Made by a program: the position numbers and the translations under genes. A stretch of 64,000 bases of DNA from assembly GCA_003166955.1 (NCBI GenBank), contig PMUI01000091.1, forward strand, positions 281 through 64,280, given 5' to 3'. Numbering within the stretch: position 1 is the stretch's first letter; every line of letters starts with the position of its first letter. The notes below the pieces were generated by a model. The model was given only the letters and a program-made list of their open reading frames with translations. It was not told the DNA's origin and ran no database searches. The DNA comes from Acidobacterium sp. (lineage in GTDB: Bacteria; Acidobacteriota; Terriglobia; Terriglobales; Acidobacteriaceae). This document shows, piece by piece, positions 27,214-36,584 of this stretch.

Positions 27214-28871
27214 GCACAATCGTTACACTGCCGGACCAGCGGACGGCCACGCTTCCGAAGGTTTCGTACCTGAACAAAGAGTATGGGCTGAAGAGCTGGC
27301 TGCTGACGGGCGACCACAAGCGGATCGCGGTGCTGTATCTGATCTCGATCACATTCTTCTTCTTTATTGGCGGTGCGATGGCGGGGCTGATTCGCCTGGA
27401 ACTGCTGACACCGCCGAGCGATCTGCTGGCCGCGGACACCTATAACAAGGTGTTCACGGCGCACGGCATCATCATGGTGTTCCTGTTTCTGGTGCCGTCG
27501 GTGCCGGCGACGATCGGGAATTTCGTGATTCCGATCATGGTAGGTGCCAAGGACCTGGCGTTTCCGAAGATCAATTTGCTGAGCTGGTACCTGTATGTTG
27601 CGGCCGGCTGCATGCTGCTTTGGGCGCTGGTTTCGGGCGGCGTCGATACCGGGTGGACGTTCACAACTCCGCTCAGCACGCATTATCTGAACACGCATGT
27701 AGTGACAGCGGGGCTGGCGGTGTTTGTCGCCGGGTTCAGTTCGATCTTCACCGGACTGAATTTCATTGTCACGATTCACCGCATGCGTGCGCCAGGAATG
27801 ACCTGGTTCCGGCTGCCGTTGTTTGTGTGGTCGCACTACGCCGCGTCGATCCTGATGGTGCTGGGAACACCGGTATTGGCAATCACTCTGACGCTGGTGG
27901 TTCTGGAGCGGACGATCGGGATCGGGGTGTTCGATCCGACCAAGGGCGGCGATCCGCTGTTGTTCCAGCATTTGTTCTGGTTCTATTCACACCCGGCCGT
28001 GTACATCATGATTTTGCCGGGGATGGGCGTGATCTCAGAAGTGATGAGCACCTTCTCGCGCAAGCGGGTGTTCGGATACACGGCGGTTGCATTTTCATCG
28101 GTGGCGATCGCCGTGTTTGGGTTCTTCGTCTGGGCGCACCACATGTTCGTGATGGGCATCTCGAGCTACTCGGCGCTGGTGTTTTCGCTGCTGACGATGC
28201 TGGTGGCGGTGCCCTCGGCGATCAAGATCTTCAACTGGTCGGCAACCTTATATAAAGGGTCGATCACGTTCGAGACGCCGATGCTGTACGCGTTTGGATT
28301 TATCGGGCTGTTCACGATCGGCGGGCTGACGGGTGTGTTCCTCGGATCGATGGGGATGGACATCCACCTGACCGAAACCTATTTCATCGTGGCGCACTTC
28401 CACTTTGTGATGGTCGGCGGCATGTTAATGGCGTATTTGTCGGGCGTACATTTCTGGTGGCCGAAGATCACGGGGCGGATGTATCCGGAGGGCGTGTCCA
28501 AGCTGGCGGCGGTGATCACGTTTGTCGGGTTTGTGCTGACATTCTTCCCGCAGTTCATCCTTGGTTATCTGGGGATGCCGCGGCGGTATGCGGCGTATCC
28601 GGCGGAGTTCCAGGTGCTGAACGTGTTTTCGAGCGCGGGCGCGAGCGTGCTGGGAGTGGGCTATTTGTTACCGTTGCTGTATCTTACTTGGTCGCTGAAG
28701 TACGGTAAGATTGCCGGATCGAATCCGTGGCAGGCGACGGGGCTGGAGTGGCAGATTCAGTCGCCGCCGCTGACGGAGAATTTTGTCGAGACGCCGATTG
28801 TGACGCACGAAGCGTACGACTACGAGTGGCTGGAAAGCAAGAAAGAGAACGAGGTGCCGACCGTTGGATAG
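27210..28871 (+). CDS. coxA: Cytochrome c oxidase subunit I, A2-type
   Basis: A 553-residue haem-copper oxidase core. Haem a ligands are His85 (TAHG) and His398; the haem a3 ligand is His396 (AHFHF). The CuB ligands are His261, His310 and His311, with the cross-linked Tyr265 in YSHPAVY. The YSHP string replaces the Glu-bearing motif of A1 oxidases, placing this enzyme in the A2 group, as expected for a caa3 oxidase. Twelve or more membrane helices fit the length. It reduces oxygen to water and pumps protons. The start overlaps the coxB stop by four bases. Confidence 0.97.
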   Translation: MSTIVTLPDQRTATLPKVSYLNKEYGLKSWLLTGDHKRIAVLYLISITFFFFIGGAMAGLIRLELLTPPSDLLAADTYNKVFTAHGIIMVFLFLVPSVPATIGNFVIPIMVGAKDLAFPKINLLSWYLYVAAGCMLLWALVSGGVDTGWTFTTPLSTHYLNTHVVTAGLAVFVAGFSSIFTGLNFIVTIHRMRAPGMTWFRLPLFVWSHYAASILMVLGTPVLAITLTLVVLERTIGIGVFDPTKGGDPLLFQHLFWFYSHPAVYIMILPGMGVISEVMSTFSRKRVFGYTAVAFSSVAIAVFGFFVWAHHMFVMGISSYSALVFSLLTMLVAVPSAIKIFNWSATLYKGSITFETPMLYAFGFIGLFTIGGLTGVFLGSMGMDIHLTETYFIVAHFHFVMVGGMLMAYLSGVHFWWPKITGRMYPEGVSKLAAVITFVGFVLTFFPQFILGYLGMPRRYAAYPAEFQVLNVFSSAGASVLGVGYLLPLLYLTWSLKYGKIAGSNPWQATGLEWQIQSPPLTENFVETPIVTHEAYDYEWLESKKENEVPTVG

Positions 28872-29604
28872 CCACACACTTGCCGCTCAGACGTCGGAGA
28901 CGGCGCACATCGAGCATGAGCATCCTCCATTTCTGCGCCACCATTTCGCGAGCGTGGAACAGCAGCGGGAGACCGCTACGTTTGGGATGTGGCTGTTCCT
29001 ACTGACGGAAATCATGTTTTTTGGCGGCCTGTTCTGCTCCTATCTGATCTTCCGCAACTGGTACTATCCGGCGTTTGTGGTGGCGAGCCATTCGCTGCAC
29101 CTGTGGGCAGGCACGCTGAATACGACCTTGCTGATCATCTCCAGCTTCACGATGGCGATGGCTGTTCACGCGTCGGAGACGCGCGTGCGCAAGGCTCTTA
29201 TTGGTTGGATGATCGCAACGATCATTTTGGGCTGCGGTTTTTTATGTGTGAAGGCTTATGAGTGGCACGACGAATGGGTAGAGCATCACGTGCCGGGGCT
29301 GAACTTCAGTCCTCAGGGATTTCTGCACGGCACGCACGACTATCCAGACGACAAGCTGCAGTTGGACATGGCGGAGAAGACCCAGGTGTATTTCTCGCTG
29401 TATTTCGCGATGACCGGCATGCACGCCCTGCACATGGTGATCGGCGTCTCGCTGCTGAGTTTCCTGCTGTTCCAGGCGTACGGGGGAAAGTACGTCAACG
29501 GTCATGTGGCGCCGATTGAGAATTTCGGGTTGTACTGGCACTTTGTCGATATTGTTTGGATATTTCTGTTCCCGCTGCTGTATTTGATCAGCCGACATCA
29601 ATAG
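28864..29604 (+). CDS. coxC: Cytochrome c oxidase subunit III
   Basis: A 246-residue membrane protein with about five helices and the subunit III strings [18 protein letters not shown] and [19 protein letters not shown] start at 28864 overlaps the coxA stop; no in-frame ATG is available before the conserved region, and a GAGG site lies about 10 bases upstream. The N-terminus is His-rich ([12 protein letters not shown]). It completes the oxidase core with coxB and coxA. Confidence 0.93.
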   Translation: MDSHTLAAQTSETAHIEHEHPPFLRHHFASVEQQRETATFGMWLFLLTEIMFFGGLFCSYLIFRNWYYPAFVVASHSLHLWAGTLNTTLLIISSFTMAMAVHASETRVRKALIGWMIATIILGCGFLCVKAYEWHDEWVEHHVPGLNFSPQGFLHGTHDYPDDKLQLDMAEKTQVYFSLYFAMTGMHALHMVIGVSLLSFLLFQAYGGKYVNGHVAPIENFGLYWHFVDIVWIFLFPLLYLISRHQ

Positions 29605-29656
29605 AACAGGCAACAGGAACCGGAGCAGATTGCGAGTTTGAGTTTAGGACGGATCA

Positions 29657-29986
29657 ATGGCTGAGCCTCAGCATCATGACGAACCGACGAAACATGAAGA
29701 GCACATCGTCAGCCCTAAGATCTATCTGGCGATTGGTACGACGCTGCTGGTTTTCACCGCGATTACGGTTGGGGCGTCGTTGATCGATCTGCCGGGCGAT
29801 CTGAATGCTGTGGTGGCTCTGGCCATTGCGTGCTTCAAGATGACGCTGGTTGTTTTGTTCTTCATGCACGTGAAGTACAGCTCGAAGCTGACGAAGCTGA
29901 CGGTGGCAGCGGGTTTCCTGACCTTTGTTGTGCTGATTACGATGACGATGACGGATTACATCAGCCGGGCGTGGGGGCGCTGGTGA
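29657..29986 (+). CDS. coxD: Cytochrome c oxidase subunit IV (prokaryotic type)
   Basis: A 109-residue protein with three predicted membrane helices (about 22-45, 50-70 and 80-102), matching the small prokaryotic subunit IV. The string CFKMTLVVLFFMHVKYSSKLTKL is characteristic of that family, where FFMH is the conserved core. The N-terminus is rich in His and acidic residues. It is the last gene of the operon. Degenerate AACAGG repeats flank it on both sides. Confidence 0.9.
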   Translation: MAEPQHHDEPTKHEEHIVSPKIYLAIGTTLLVFTAITVGASLIDLPGDLNAVVALAIACFKMTLVVLFFMHVKYSSKLTKLTVAAGFLTFVVLITMTMTDYISRAWGRW

Positions 29987-29991
29987 AAATG

Positions 29992-30027
29992 CAGGGAACA
30001 GGCGACAAGAAATAGGGAATAGAAAAC
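29992..30027. repeat. GGGAACAGG/AATAGGGAATAG spacer repeat after coxD
   Basis: After the coxD stop, CAGGGAACAGGCGACAAG is followed by AAATAGGGAATAG. No clear rho-independent terminator is seen here. Confidence 0.55.
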
Positions 30028-30251
30028 GTGAAGCGGGGGCGGCTGCGGCTGCTCCCTTTGCTTTTAGAGTCGCCTCGGATTACGGTCCCGATTCTTCGTC
30101 ACTAATCGTCCCTGGCAATGAGCCGCCAGGGCATAATGTTCCGAAGCAGGCAGCGGCCCCGGTCCGCGGCGCTTATTTCTCCAGATTGCTCCCGCCGTTC
30201 ATTGACGACATCCGCATGCATTTTGCAAAACAGACCACGAACGAGGTCCTT

Positions 30252-32738
30252 ATGCTGAAGACTCTTATGCTCGCGGGCCGGATTCTCAGGAAGAATCCGG
30301 GGTTCACGATCATTGCTGTGGTGACGATTGCGCTGGGCGTCGGCGCGAGCACGGCGATCTTCAGCGTGACGGATGCGGTGCTGTTGCGGCCGCTGCCATA
30401 TCGGGACCCCGGCAAGCTGGCAGTGGCCGGGATGGAGCTGCGCAAGCGCAACGTGCAGAACCTGCCCTTCTCCAACGCGGATTACATCGATTTGCGCGAG
30501 GGCACGAAGTCGGTGTTCTCGGATATGGCGGGTGTGTTTACGGGCCGCAATGTTGTGCCGCGGGAGGATGGAACACCCGAGCAGATCAAGTATGCGGTGG
30601 CGACAACGAATATTTTCCAGGTGCTGGGCGGGAAGATTCTGTACGGGAGAGATTTCACTGCGGACGATGGCGTTCCGCAGCCGCCTCCGCCGCCGGGGGC
30701 AGCGCCGAATGCTCCGAATGCCGCTCCGCCGCTGCCGAATATCGCCATTCTGAGTTACGAGTACTTCGAGCGGCGCTATGCGGGCAATACGGCGATTCTC
30801 GGCCATCGGATGGCGACAACCGGGCCTCCCGGTCCGGTGATTGTGGGCGTGCTGGCGCCGGGCTTCCGGTTGTATTTTCCGCCGGAGTCGAATGAAGAGG
30901 AGGCGCCGGATATCTGGGTTGCGAATCGGCTGGCGTACGATGCGGCGAATCGCAACGGATTTTCGATTCGGCCGATTGGGAGGCTGAAGGACGGCGTGAC
31001 CGTGCAGCAGGCGCGGAGCGCCGCGGACGCTGTGGCCGCGCAGGGAAGAAACACGTTTCCGCTGGACCGGACCGCCGGGTACTACGTCGATCTCGAACCG
31101 ATGCGACAGCATCTGGTGGCGGAAGTGCGGCCGGCGATCCTGGCGCTGATGGGGTCGGTGATGTTTCTGTTGCTGATCGCATGCGCCAACGTGGCGAACC
31201 TGCTGCTGGTAAGGGCTTCGCTGCGGGAGCAGGAATTCGCGGTGCGCGCGGCGCTGGGCGCGAATCGGTGGCGGCTGATTGTTCCCCTGCTCACCGAGGC
31301 GTGTTTGCTGGCTGTACTGGGGACTGCGCTGGGGCTGGTACTGGCGTGGGCGGGGATTCGCGAACTGCGCTCGCTGGCTCCGGCGAATTTGCCGCGGCTG
31401 GACAGCATTCATATCGACGGCACTGTGCTGGGATTTACGGCGCTGGCGGGGCTGGTGGCGGCGGTGCTGTTTGGGATCGCGCCGGCGTGGCGGGCGACGC
31501 TGCCAGCGCTGATGAACGTGCTGCGGGGCTCGAGCCGGACCGCGGGACTGGCGAGCGGGGCGACGGTGCGGAATCTGGTGGTGATGGCGGAGGTGGCACT
31601 GTCGTTTGTGTTGCTGGTGGGGTCGGGGCTGATGTTCAGGAGCTTTCTGGATCTGCAGCGCATCGATCCTGGATTCGATTCGCACAATTTGCTGACGTTC
31701 CAGGTGCTAGGCGCACCGCGAGGGCAGAAGACACCCGAGGAACGGGCGGCGTTCATCAGGGGAATTGAGGACAGCCTGCGGGGAATTTCCGGGGTACAAA
31801 ATGTAACAGCGTCGTTTCCATTTCCGCTGACCGGGCAATTCAGCCCGATTCGGTGGGGGACGGCGGAAGCCGCGAGCGATGCGAGCAAGTTTCAGGACAC
31901 GGATTGGCAGATTGTTCTGCCTGGGTACTTCGAAACGATGCGGACGCCGGTGCTGGCGGGGCGGACGTTTAACGAAGACGACAATTTGCCTGGGCGGAAC
32001 TATGTGATCGTGGACCAGATGTTGGCGAACAAGGCGTTTCCGGGGCAATCGGCGGTGGGTAAACGCATTCTGACGAGGATCCGCACGCCGGAGGCGGAGT
32101 ACGTCCAGATTGTCGGGGTCATCGCGCATCAGCGAGAAGAGTCGCTGGCGGTGCCGGGACGCGAGCAGATTTACTTTACAGACGCGTTCATTGGATCGGG
32201 CAATGTTGGATCCTGGGCGCTGCGGACGGGGAGCGATCCAGCCGATTACGAAAATCAAGTGCGGGCTGCGATCGCGGGGGTTGATCGGAATCTCCTGGTC
32301 ACAGAGATGCTGCCGGCGACGGAGGTCGTGCATGCTGCCCAGGCGAGCACGCGATTCTCGCTGCTGCTGATTGCGGCGTTTGCGATCATTGCGGGAACGC
32401 TGGCGGGTGTTGGTCTGTACGGCGTGCTGTCGACTGCGGTGCGGCAACGGACGGCGGAGATTGGCGTGCGCATGGCGATGGGTGCAGAGCGCGGCGACAT
32501 TGTGCAGCTGGTTGTACTCCAGGGGCTGCGGCTGAGCGGGATCGGGATTGTCATCGGATTGATTGCGGCGTTTGTGCTGGGGCGGGTGATGACGGCGATG
32601 CTGGTGGGCGTGAAGGCGACGGATCCGGCGACATTTGTAGCAATGACGGTGATCTTTTTGGTGATTTCCGTGTTTGCATCGTGGATTCCGGCACGGCGGG
32701 CGGCGGGACTGGATCCGAAGACGGCGTTGCAGGACTAG
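30252..32738 (+). CDS. FtsX/MacB-like ABC permease, acidobacterial duplicated orphan permease type
   Basis: An 828-residue membrane protein with a duplicated MacB_PCD + FtsX layout: a helix at about 15-35 (ILRKNPGFTIIAVVTIALGVGAS), a periplasmic domain, three helices around 295-395, then a second helix / periplasmic / three-helix repeat to the C-terminus (RTAEIGVRMAMGAERGDI). No ATPase gene lies next to it, which defines the orphan permeases that are expanded in Acidobacteriota. The substrate is unknown; relatives export macrolides, lipoproteins or peptides. The ATG at 30252 was chosen for GAGG 5 bases upstream and family-like start; ATG 30216 and TTG 30186 are alternatives. Confidence 0.9.
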   Translation: MLKTLMLAGRILRKNPGFTIIAVVTIALGVGASTAIFSVTDAVLLRPLPYRDPGKLAVAGMELRKRNVQNLPFSNADYIDLREGTKSVFSDMAGVFTGRNVVPREDGTPEQIKYAVATTNIFQVLGGKILYGRDFTADDGVPQPPPPPGAAPNAPNAAPPLPNIAILSYEYFERRYAGNTAILGHRMATTGPPGPVIVGVLAPGFRLYFPPESNEEEAPDIWVANRLAYDAANRNGFSIRPIGRLKDGVTVQQARSAADAVAAQGRNTFPLDRTAGYYVDLEPMRQHLVAEVRPAILALMGSVMFLLLIACANVANLLLVRASLREQEFAVRAALGANRWRLIVPLLTEACLLAVLGTALGLVLAWAGIRELRSLAPANLPRLDSIHIDGTVLGFTALAGLVAAVLFGIAPAWRATLPALMNVLRGSSRTAGLASGATVRNLVVMAEVALSFVLLVGSGLMFRSFLDLQRIDPGFDSHNLLTFQVLGAPRGQKTPEERAAFIRGIEDSLRGISGVQNVTASFPFPLTGQFSPIRWGTAEAASDASKFQDTDWQIVLPGYFETMRTPVLAGRTFNEDDNLPGRNYVIVDQMLANKAFPGQSAVGKRILTRIRTPEAEYVQIVGVIAHQREESLAVPGREQIYFTDAFIGSGNVGSWALRTGSDPADYENQVRAAIAGVDRNLLVTEMLPATEVVHAAQASTRFSLLLIAAFAIIAGTLAGVGLYGVLSTAVRQRTAEIGVRMAMGAERGDIVQLVVLQGLRLSGIGIVIGLIAAFVLGRVMTAMLVGVKATDPATFVAMTVIFLVISVFASWIPARRAAGLDPKTALQD

Positions 32739-32868
32739 CCGTCCAGGCGGACGCGCTTCGCGCCACAAGCTCCCGGACTCCGCCGGTCGCGATCTTGCTC
32801 AGTCGAACACCGCACGGGTAGGATGGTTCTAAACCGCTTGAAAATCTGAACAGGCAATGGAGGTGTGG

Positions 32869-33873
32869 ATGAGGCCCTTCGCTTTCGCAGGACTGTTTCT
32901 GTTGTGGGCGGGCGTGGCCTGCGCGCAGGGAACGCCGATTGTGCTGAATGCCACGCCATCGACGGTGGCGTGGGGGTATTACTGGTCGAAGGCGAAGCCG
33001 GTGCTGACGGTGCATTCCGGCGACACGGTGCGGATCGAGACGCTGTCGACATGCGGGCCGAATGAGCGGCTCCAGGACGAGGGCGTGAATGCTGCGGATA
33101 TTCCTGCGTATAACCAGCCGATTTTCGATCAGGTGAAGGACAAGGGGCCGGGCGGGCACATTTTGACGGGACCGGTGGCGATTGAAGAAGCTGAGCCGGG
33201 CGATGTGCTTGAGGTGCAGATCCTGAAGATTGATATTGACGCGCCGTTTGCGTGCAATGGATTTGGGGCGGGGCGGGGATTTCTGCCAAATGACTTTCCG
33301 TATGGACGGCGAAAGATTATTCCGCTGGATCGGGAGAAGATGATCGGGCATTTTGGGCCGGGGATTGAGATTCCGTTGCGCCCGTTTTTCGGGAGCATGG
33401 GTGTTGCTCCGCCGGAGTCAGCGGGGCGGTACGACAGCGCGCCGCCGTGGATGCACGCGGGGAACATCGACAACAAGGAGATGGTGGCGGGGACGACGCT
33501 GTTTATCCCGGTGCACGCGAAGGGCGCGCTGTTTGAGGCGGGCGACGGGCACGCGGGCCAGGGCAATGGCGAGGTGGACATCACGGCGATGGAGACGTTC
33601 CTGACGGGGACGTTCCGGTTTGTGGTGCACAAGGATCAGCATCTGCTGTGGCCGCGGGCAGAGACGCCGACGAGCTACATCAGCATGGGGTTCAGCCCGG
33701 ACCTGAAGACGGCGACAGAGATGGCGGTGCGGAACATGATCGATTTTCTGGTGACGGAGAAGCACCTGTCGCGCGATGAGGCGTACATGCTGACCAGCGG
33801 TGGATGTGGACATCACGCAGCTGGTGGACGGGAACGTGGGGGTGCACGCGATTTGCCCGAAGGGGATCTTTAA
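32869..33873 (+). CDS. Secreted acetamidase/formamidase-family protein with frameshifted C-terminus
   Basis: A 334-residue protein of the FmdA/AmdA family, which hydrolyse short amides. Family strings are HSGDTVRIETLSTCG, GPVAIEEAEPGDVLEVQI, DAPPWMH-like SAPPWMHAGNID, GDGHAGQGNGEVDITAME and SYISMGFSPDL. A signal peptide (ending CAQG) is unusual, since classical members are cytosolic. After EAYMLTSG near 33800 the frame leaves the family sequence. The +1 frame immediately continues as VDVDITQLVDGNVGVHA and stops at 33877, the expected family ending. So a small deletion or a sequencing error has broken the last 25 or so residues. GGAGG 5 bases upstream supports the ATG at 32869. Confidence 0.85.
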   Translation: MRPFAFAGLFLLWAGVACAQGTPIVLNATPSTVAWGYYWSKAKPVLTVHSGDTVRIETLSTCGPNERLQDEGVNAADIPAYNQPIFDQVKDKGPGGHILTGPVAIEEAEPGDVLEVQILKIDIDAPFACNGFGAGRGFLPNDFPYGRRKIIPLDREKMIGHFGPGIEIPLRPFFGSMGVAPPESAGRYDSAPPWMHAGNIDNKEMVAGTTLFIPVHAKGALFEAGDGHAGQGNGEVDITAMETFLTGTFRFVVHKDQHLLWPRAETPTSYISMGFSPDLKTATEMAVRNMIDFLVTEKHLSRDEAYMLTSGGCGHHAAGGRERGGARDLPEGDL

Positions 33874-33906
33874 GTAGGAGAGCTATCAGGTTCGATCTGG
33901 GGAAAT

Positions 33907-33918
33907 GCTATATATAGC
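33907..33918. promoter_or_regulatory. Palindrome GCTATATATAGC upstream of mntA
   Basis: A perfect 12-base palindrome lies 20 bases before the mntA start. It is AT-rich in a GC-rich region, so it could be a -10 element, an autoregulatory operator for the toxin-antitoxin pair, or both. Confidence 0.4.
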
Positions 33919-33938
33919 GTGTGGGCAGGGGCTGAGCA

Positions 33939-34247
33939 ATGGTTGCCGAAATAACGACACGCAAGGCAGAACTGGTTGAGCTCTGTCGTCAGCATCACGT
34001 TCGGCGGTTGGAAGTTTTCGGTTCGGCGGTGGGTTCGGGGTTCAATTCTGAGCAAAGCGACTTCGATTTTCTGGTGGAGTTCGAGACACTGCCACCCGGC
34101 TCGTACGCAACGAATTTCTTCGCGCTGAAGGAAGCGCTGGAGAGTCTATTGGACCGTCCGGTCGACCTCGTCGTGCTTTCCTCTGTCAGAAATCCGTGGT
34201 TCCGCCAGAGTATCGAGCGAAGCAGGGCGCTGCTATATGCAGCTTGA
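33939..34247 (+). CDS. mntA: MntA-type minimal nucleotidyltransferase (antitoxin)
   Basis: A 102-residue minimal nucleotidyltransferase with FGSAVGSG (Gly28-Ser29) and the metal-binding SDFDFLVEF (Asp41, Asp43). Proteins of this type neutralise the HEPN toxin partner by adding AMP to a tyrosine beside its active site. The spacing from GS to DxD is 11 residues, one more than the GS-x10-DxD often quoted for characterised MntA. The downstream hepT starts 11 bases before its stop codon, the usual coupled arrangement. Confidence 0.88.
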   Translation: MVAEITTRKAELVELCRQHHVRRLEVFGSAVGSGFNSEQSDFDFLVEFETLPPGSYATNFFALKEALESLLDRPVDLVVLSSVRNPWFRQSIERSRALLYAA

Positions 34248-34590
34248 GGCTCGGAAATATCTCTACGACATCCAGGATGCAGCGGGGCTGGCGGCGCAAT
34301 TCACTGCTGGCAAGACCTTCGCCGATTATCAGACGGACCCTATGCTGCGGCTTGCTGTTGAGCGCGCCTTTTCCATTATCGGCGAAGCCCTGAACCAGCT
34401 TGCGCGCGTCGATGCCGCGCTCGCGGCGGCAATCACAGATAGTCGCAACATCATCGCCTTCCGCAACATATTGATCCACGCCTACGCGAACGTCGATGAC
34501 CGGATTGTCTGGGAGATTGTGGAGTACAAGCTGCCGGTATTGATTCGCGAAGCCGCTGACTTGATGAATCAGCCCGATGAGGCCCCGTAG
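34237..34590 (+). CDS. hepT: HepT-type HEPN (DUF86) ribonuclease toxin
   Basis: A 117-residue all-helical HEPN protein. The R-x4-H-x-Y motif is complete in RNILIHAY: Arg76 and His81 are the RNase residues and Tyr83 is the tyrosine modified by MntA in characterised pairs. The catalytic motif is therefore intact and the pair is probably functional. It overlaps mntA by 11 bases. Homologues cleave RNA, including the tRNA 3' end, when not neutralised. Confidence 0.88.
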   Translation: MQLEARKYLYDIQDAAGLAAQFTAGKTFADYQTDPMLRLAVERAFSIIGEALNQLARVDAALAAAITDSRNIIAFRNILIHAYANVDDRIVWEIVEYKLPVLIREAADLMNQPDEAP

Positions 34591-34595
34591 GTCGT

Positions 34596-35363
34596 TCAGA
34601 CTCTCGGGGCATTGGGGGCTGGGAGATCGGGGCGGGGGTCGGAGCCCCGGGATTCGCGCATGGCAACGGGCTGCGGGGCGGGCTGGATGGGCGCGGCTGG
34701 CTGGACGATGTGGCGAATTTCGGTGACGGGCGCGAGATGGCGCGTCTGCTGGTAGGTGTAGGCGACGCGGTGAATCACCGTGATGGTGGAGATGACGGCG
34801 AGGACCCAGAGGACCGGCGCCATCGCGTCCCAGCGCTCGAACAGGGCGCCGATGATGATGAGGACGACGCGCTCGGGGCGCTCCATGAAGCCGACCTTGC
34901 ATTTTCCGATCAACGCCTCGGCGCGGGCGCGGGTATAGCTGACCATCAGCGACGTAACCATGACGAAGGCGGCAAGGAAGACGTAGAAGAGGCGATTGCC
35001 GCGCGCGTAGAAGACCAGGAGTCCGAAGAAGAGGACGACGTCGGAGTAGCGGTCGATGACGGAGTCAAAGAAGGCGCCGAAGACGGTGACCTGCTTGGTT
35101 TGGCGTGCGACACGGCCGTCGACCATGTCGAAGATGCCGGCGCCGATGATGACGAGGCCGGCATAGAGGAACATGCGGACGTAGTTGTGCTGGTTGCCGA
35201 AGCCGAAGAGAATCGCCGCGCCAGTGTTGATGACGAGGCCGAGCGCGGTGAGGACGTTCGGGGAGATGCGGGTGAGGGCAAGCCCGTTGACGATCACCTG
35301 CAGAATTACGCCGCAACCGGCACCGAAAGCGCGTGTCCAGGTGATTTGAGGAGTTTTCTCCAC
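34596..35363 (-). CDS. CDP-alcohol phosphatidyltransferase
   Basis: A 255-residue membrane enzyme that joins CDP-diacylglycerol to an alcohol such as inositol phosphate or glycerol phosphate in phospholipid synthesis. The full motif D-x2-DG-x2-AR-x8-G-x3-D-x3-D is present: Asp79, Asp82, Gly83, Ala86, Arg87, Gly96, Asp100, Asp104. About six helices follow the family plan. The C-terminal 50 residues are a Pro/Ala-rich tail not needed by the family. The acceptor alcohol cannot be read from sequence; inositol-phosphate-type synthases share this length. Confidence 0.9.
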   Translation of the reverse strand: MEKTPQITWTRAFGAGCGVILQVIVNGLALTRISPNVLTALGLVINTGAAILFGFGNQHNYVRMFLYAGLVIIGAGIFDMVDGRVARQTKQVTVFGAFFDSVIDRYSDVVLFFGLLVFYARGNRLFYVFLAAFVMVTSLMVSYTRARAEALIGKCKVGFMERPERVVLIIIGALFERWDAMAPVLWVLAVISTITVIHRVAYTYQQTRHLAPVTEIRHIVQPAAPIQPAPQPVAMRESRGSDPRPDLPAPNAPRV

Positions 35364-35413
35364 TGCGTTCCGGCTTCTGCTTCAGTTCGAAGCGATCATG
35401 GTCAAACTACGAG

Positions 35414-35896
35414 CTACGAGGCGGCTTCCGCATCGTCGTGAATCGTGGCCAGCTTGAGAACTTCCAGCTCGCGTTTGCCGTTGGGCGTGACCACGGTCGT
35501 CATGTCGCCCACCTGTTTGCCCACCAGCGCCTTGCCGATGGGAGAGGTGGTGGAGATGAGACCCTTGCTCACGTCCGACTCTTCGCTGGTCACCAGCTTG
35601 TACTCGATTTTCTCATCTTTCGAGGTGTCGTAGACGAGGACCGTGGAGCCGAAGGCGGCGCGGTCGCGCGGAATGTTGGACAGATTGACGAGGGCGAGCT
35701 CCGCCATGCGCTTTTTGAGCTGGCCCAGGCGCGCGTTGACGAAATCCTGGCGCTGCTTGGCCATGTGGTACTCGGCGTTTTCGCTGAGGTCGCCCATGGC
35801 CACTGCCTTTTTGATTTCAATGGGCAGTTCATGGGTGAGCTCGTGTTCAAGCCGTTTGATCTCTTCCAGCAGCTTCTTTTTAATGTGTTCGGTCAT
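35414..35896 (-). CDS. greA: Transcript cleavage factor GreA
   Basis: A 160-residue protein. The N-terminal coiled coil includes the GreA signature GDLSENAEYHMAKQRQ with the acidic tip residues Asp and Glu that enter the RNA polymerase secondary channel. The C-terminal FKBP-like domain contains SPIGKALVGKQVGD and TPNGKRELEVLKL. It rescues backtracked polymerase by stimulating transcript cleavage. It is separated from the upstream ruvX gene by about 150 bases. Confidence 0.95.
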   Translation of the reverse strand: MTEHIKKKLLEEIKRLEHELTHELPIEIKKAVAMGDLSENAEYHMAKQRQDFVNARLGQLKKRMAELALVNLSNIPRDRAAFGSTVLVYDTSKDEKIEYKLVTSEESDVSKGLISTTSPIGKALVGKQVGDMTTVVTPNGKRELEVLKLATIHDDAEAAS

Positions 35897-36043
35897 GCAG
35901 TCAATTTCCCCTTTGGGGCCGTTCCCGGTCGCGCCCAGGCAATAGCCTGTGCTGTGCGGAACGGGAAGAATGCCACGCGCCGCAGCGAGATGGGGATCTA
36001 GACCCTCAAAAAAGGAGTACGGTTCCGAAGGCTGGGGTACCGC

Positions 36044-36526
36044 CTATTCCTGATTATACGACTCTTCACGGGGGCGGTGGGCGTCGAGGAAACTCTGCAG
36101 AATCAATACGGCAGCCACCTGGTCGACGACTTCCCGATGTTCGGAGAGGGGGCGTCCGGCGGCGTGGAGATGGCGGTGGGCTTCGGCCGAGGTGAGGCGC
36201 TCGTCCCACAGGTGGACGGGTAGGGAGAAGGCCTCGCGCAGGGATTCAGCGAAGGCCTGGGTCTTGGCGGCCTGGGGGCTGACGTCGCCGGACATATAGA
36301 GGGGATTGCCGAGGACGATGGCGGTGCAGCCGAATTTGCGGAGGAGGCGGCCAAGAGATTTAAGGTCCTGTTTCGCGTTCTTTCGAACCAGCGTGAGGAC
36401 GGGTTGAGCGGTAAGGCCGAGCTCGTCGGAGACGGCTACGCCGATGCGGCGGCTGCCGAAATCGAGGCCCAGCAGGCGGGGTTGCACAGTAGAGATGGTA
36501 CCTCGGGACAGAGGAGAAAGCCGCAT
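36044..36526 (-). CDS. ruvX: RuvX/YqgF Holliday-junction resolvase-like protein
   Basis: A 160-residue RNase H-fold protein with LGLDFGSRRIGVAVSDELG at the N-terminus, IVLGNPLYMSGDVSPQA and the acidic WDERLTSAEAHRHL, followed by VDQVAAVLILQSFLD. Homologues process 16S rRNA ends. The first 15 or so residues may not be translated; an internal start is possible. It is divergent from mltG, with about 58 bases between the starts, an arrangement often seen in bacteria, and the two may share a promoter region. Confidence 0.92.
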   Translation of the reverse strand: MRLSPLSRGTISTVQPRLLGLDFGSRRIGVAVSDELGLTAQPVLTLVRKNAKQDLKSLGRLLRKFGCTAIVLGNPLYMSGDVSPQAAKTQAFAESLREAFSLPVHLWDERLTSAEAHRHLHAAGRPLSEHREVVDQVAAVLILQSFLDAHRPREESYNQE

Positions 36527-36584
36527 CTTAGAATGGGTTAGGGAATCAAAGGAACATCAATCAAAGGAAAAGGTTCTCTCCCTG

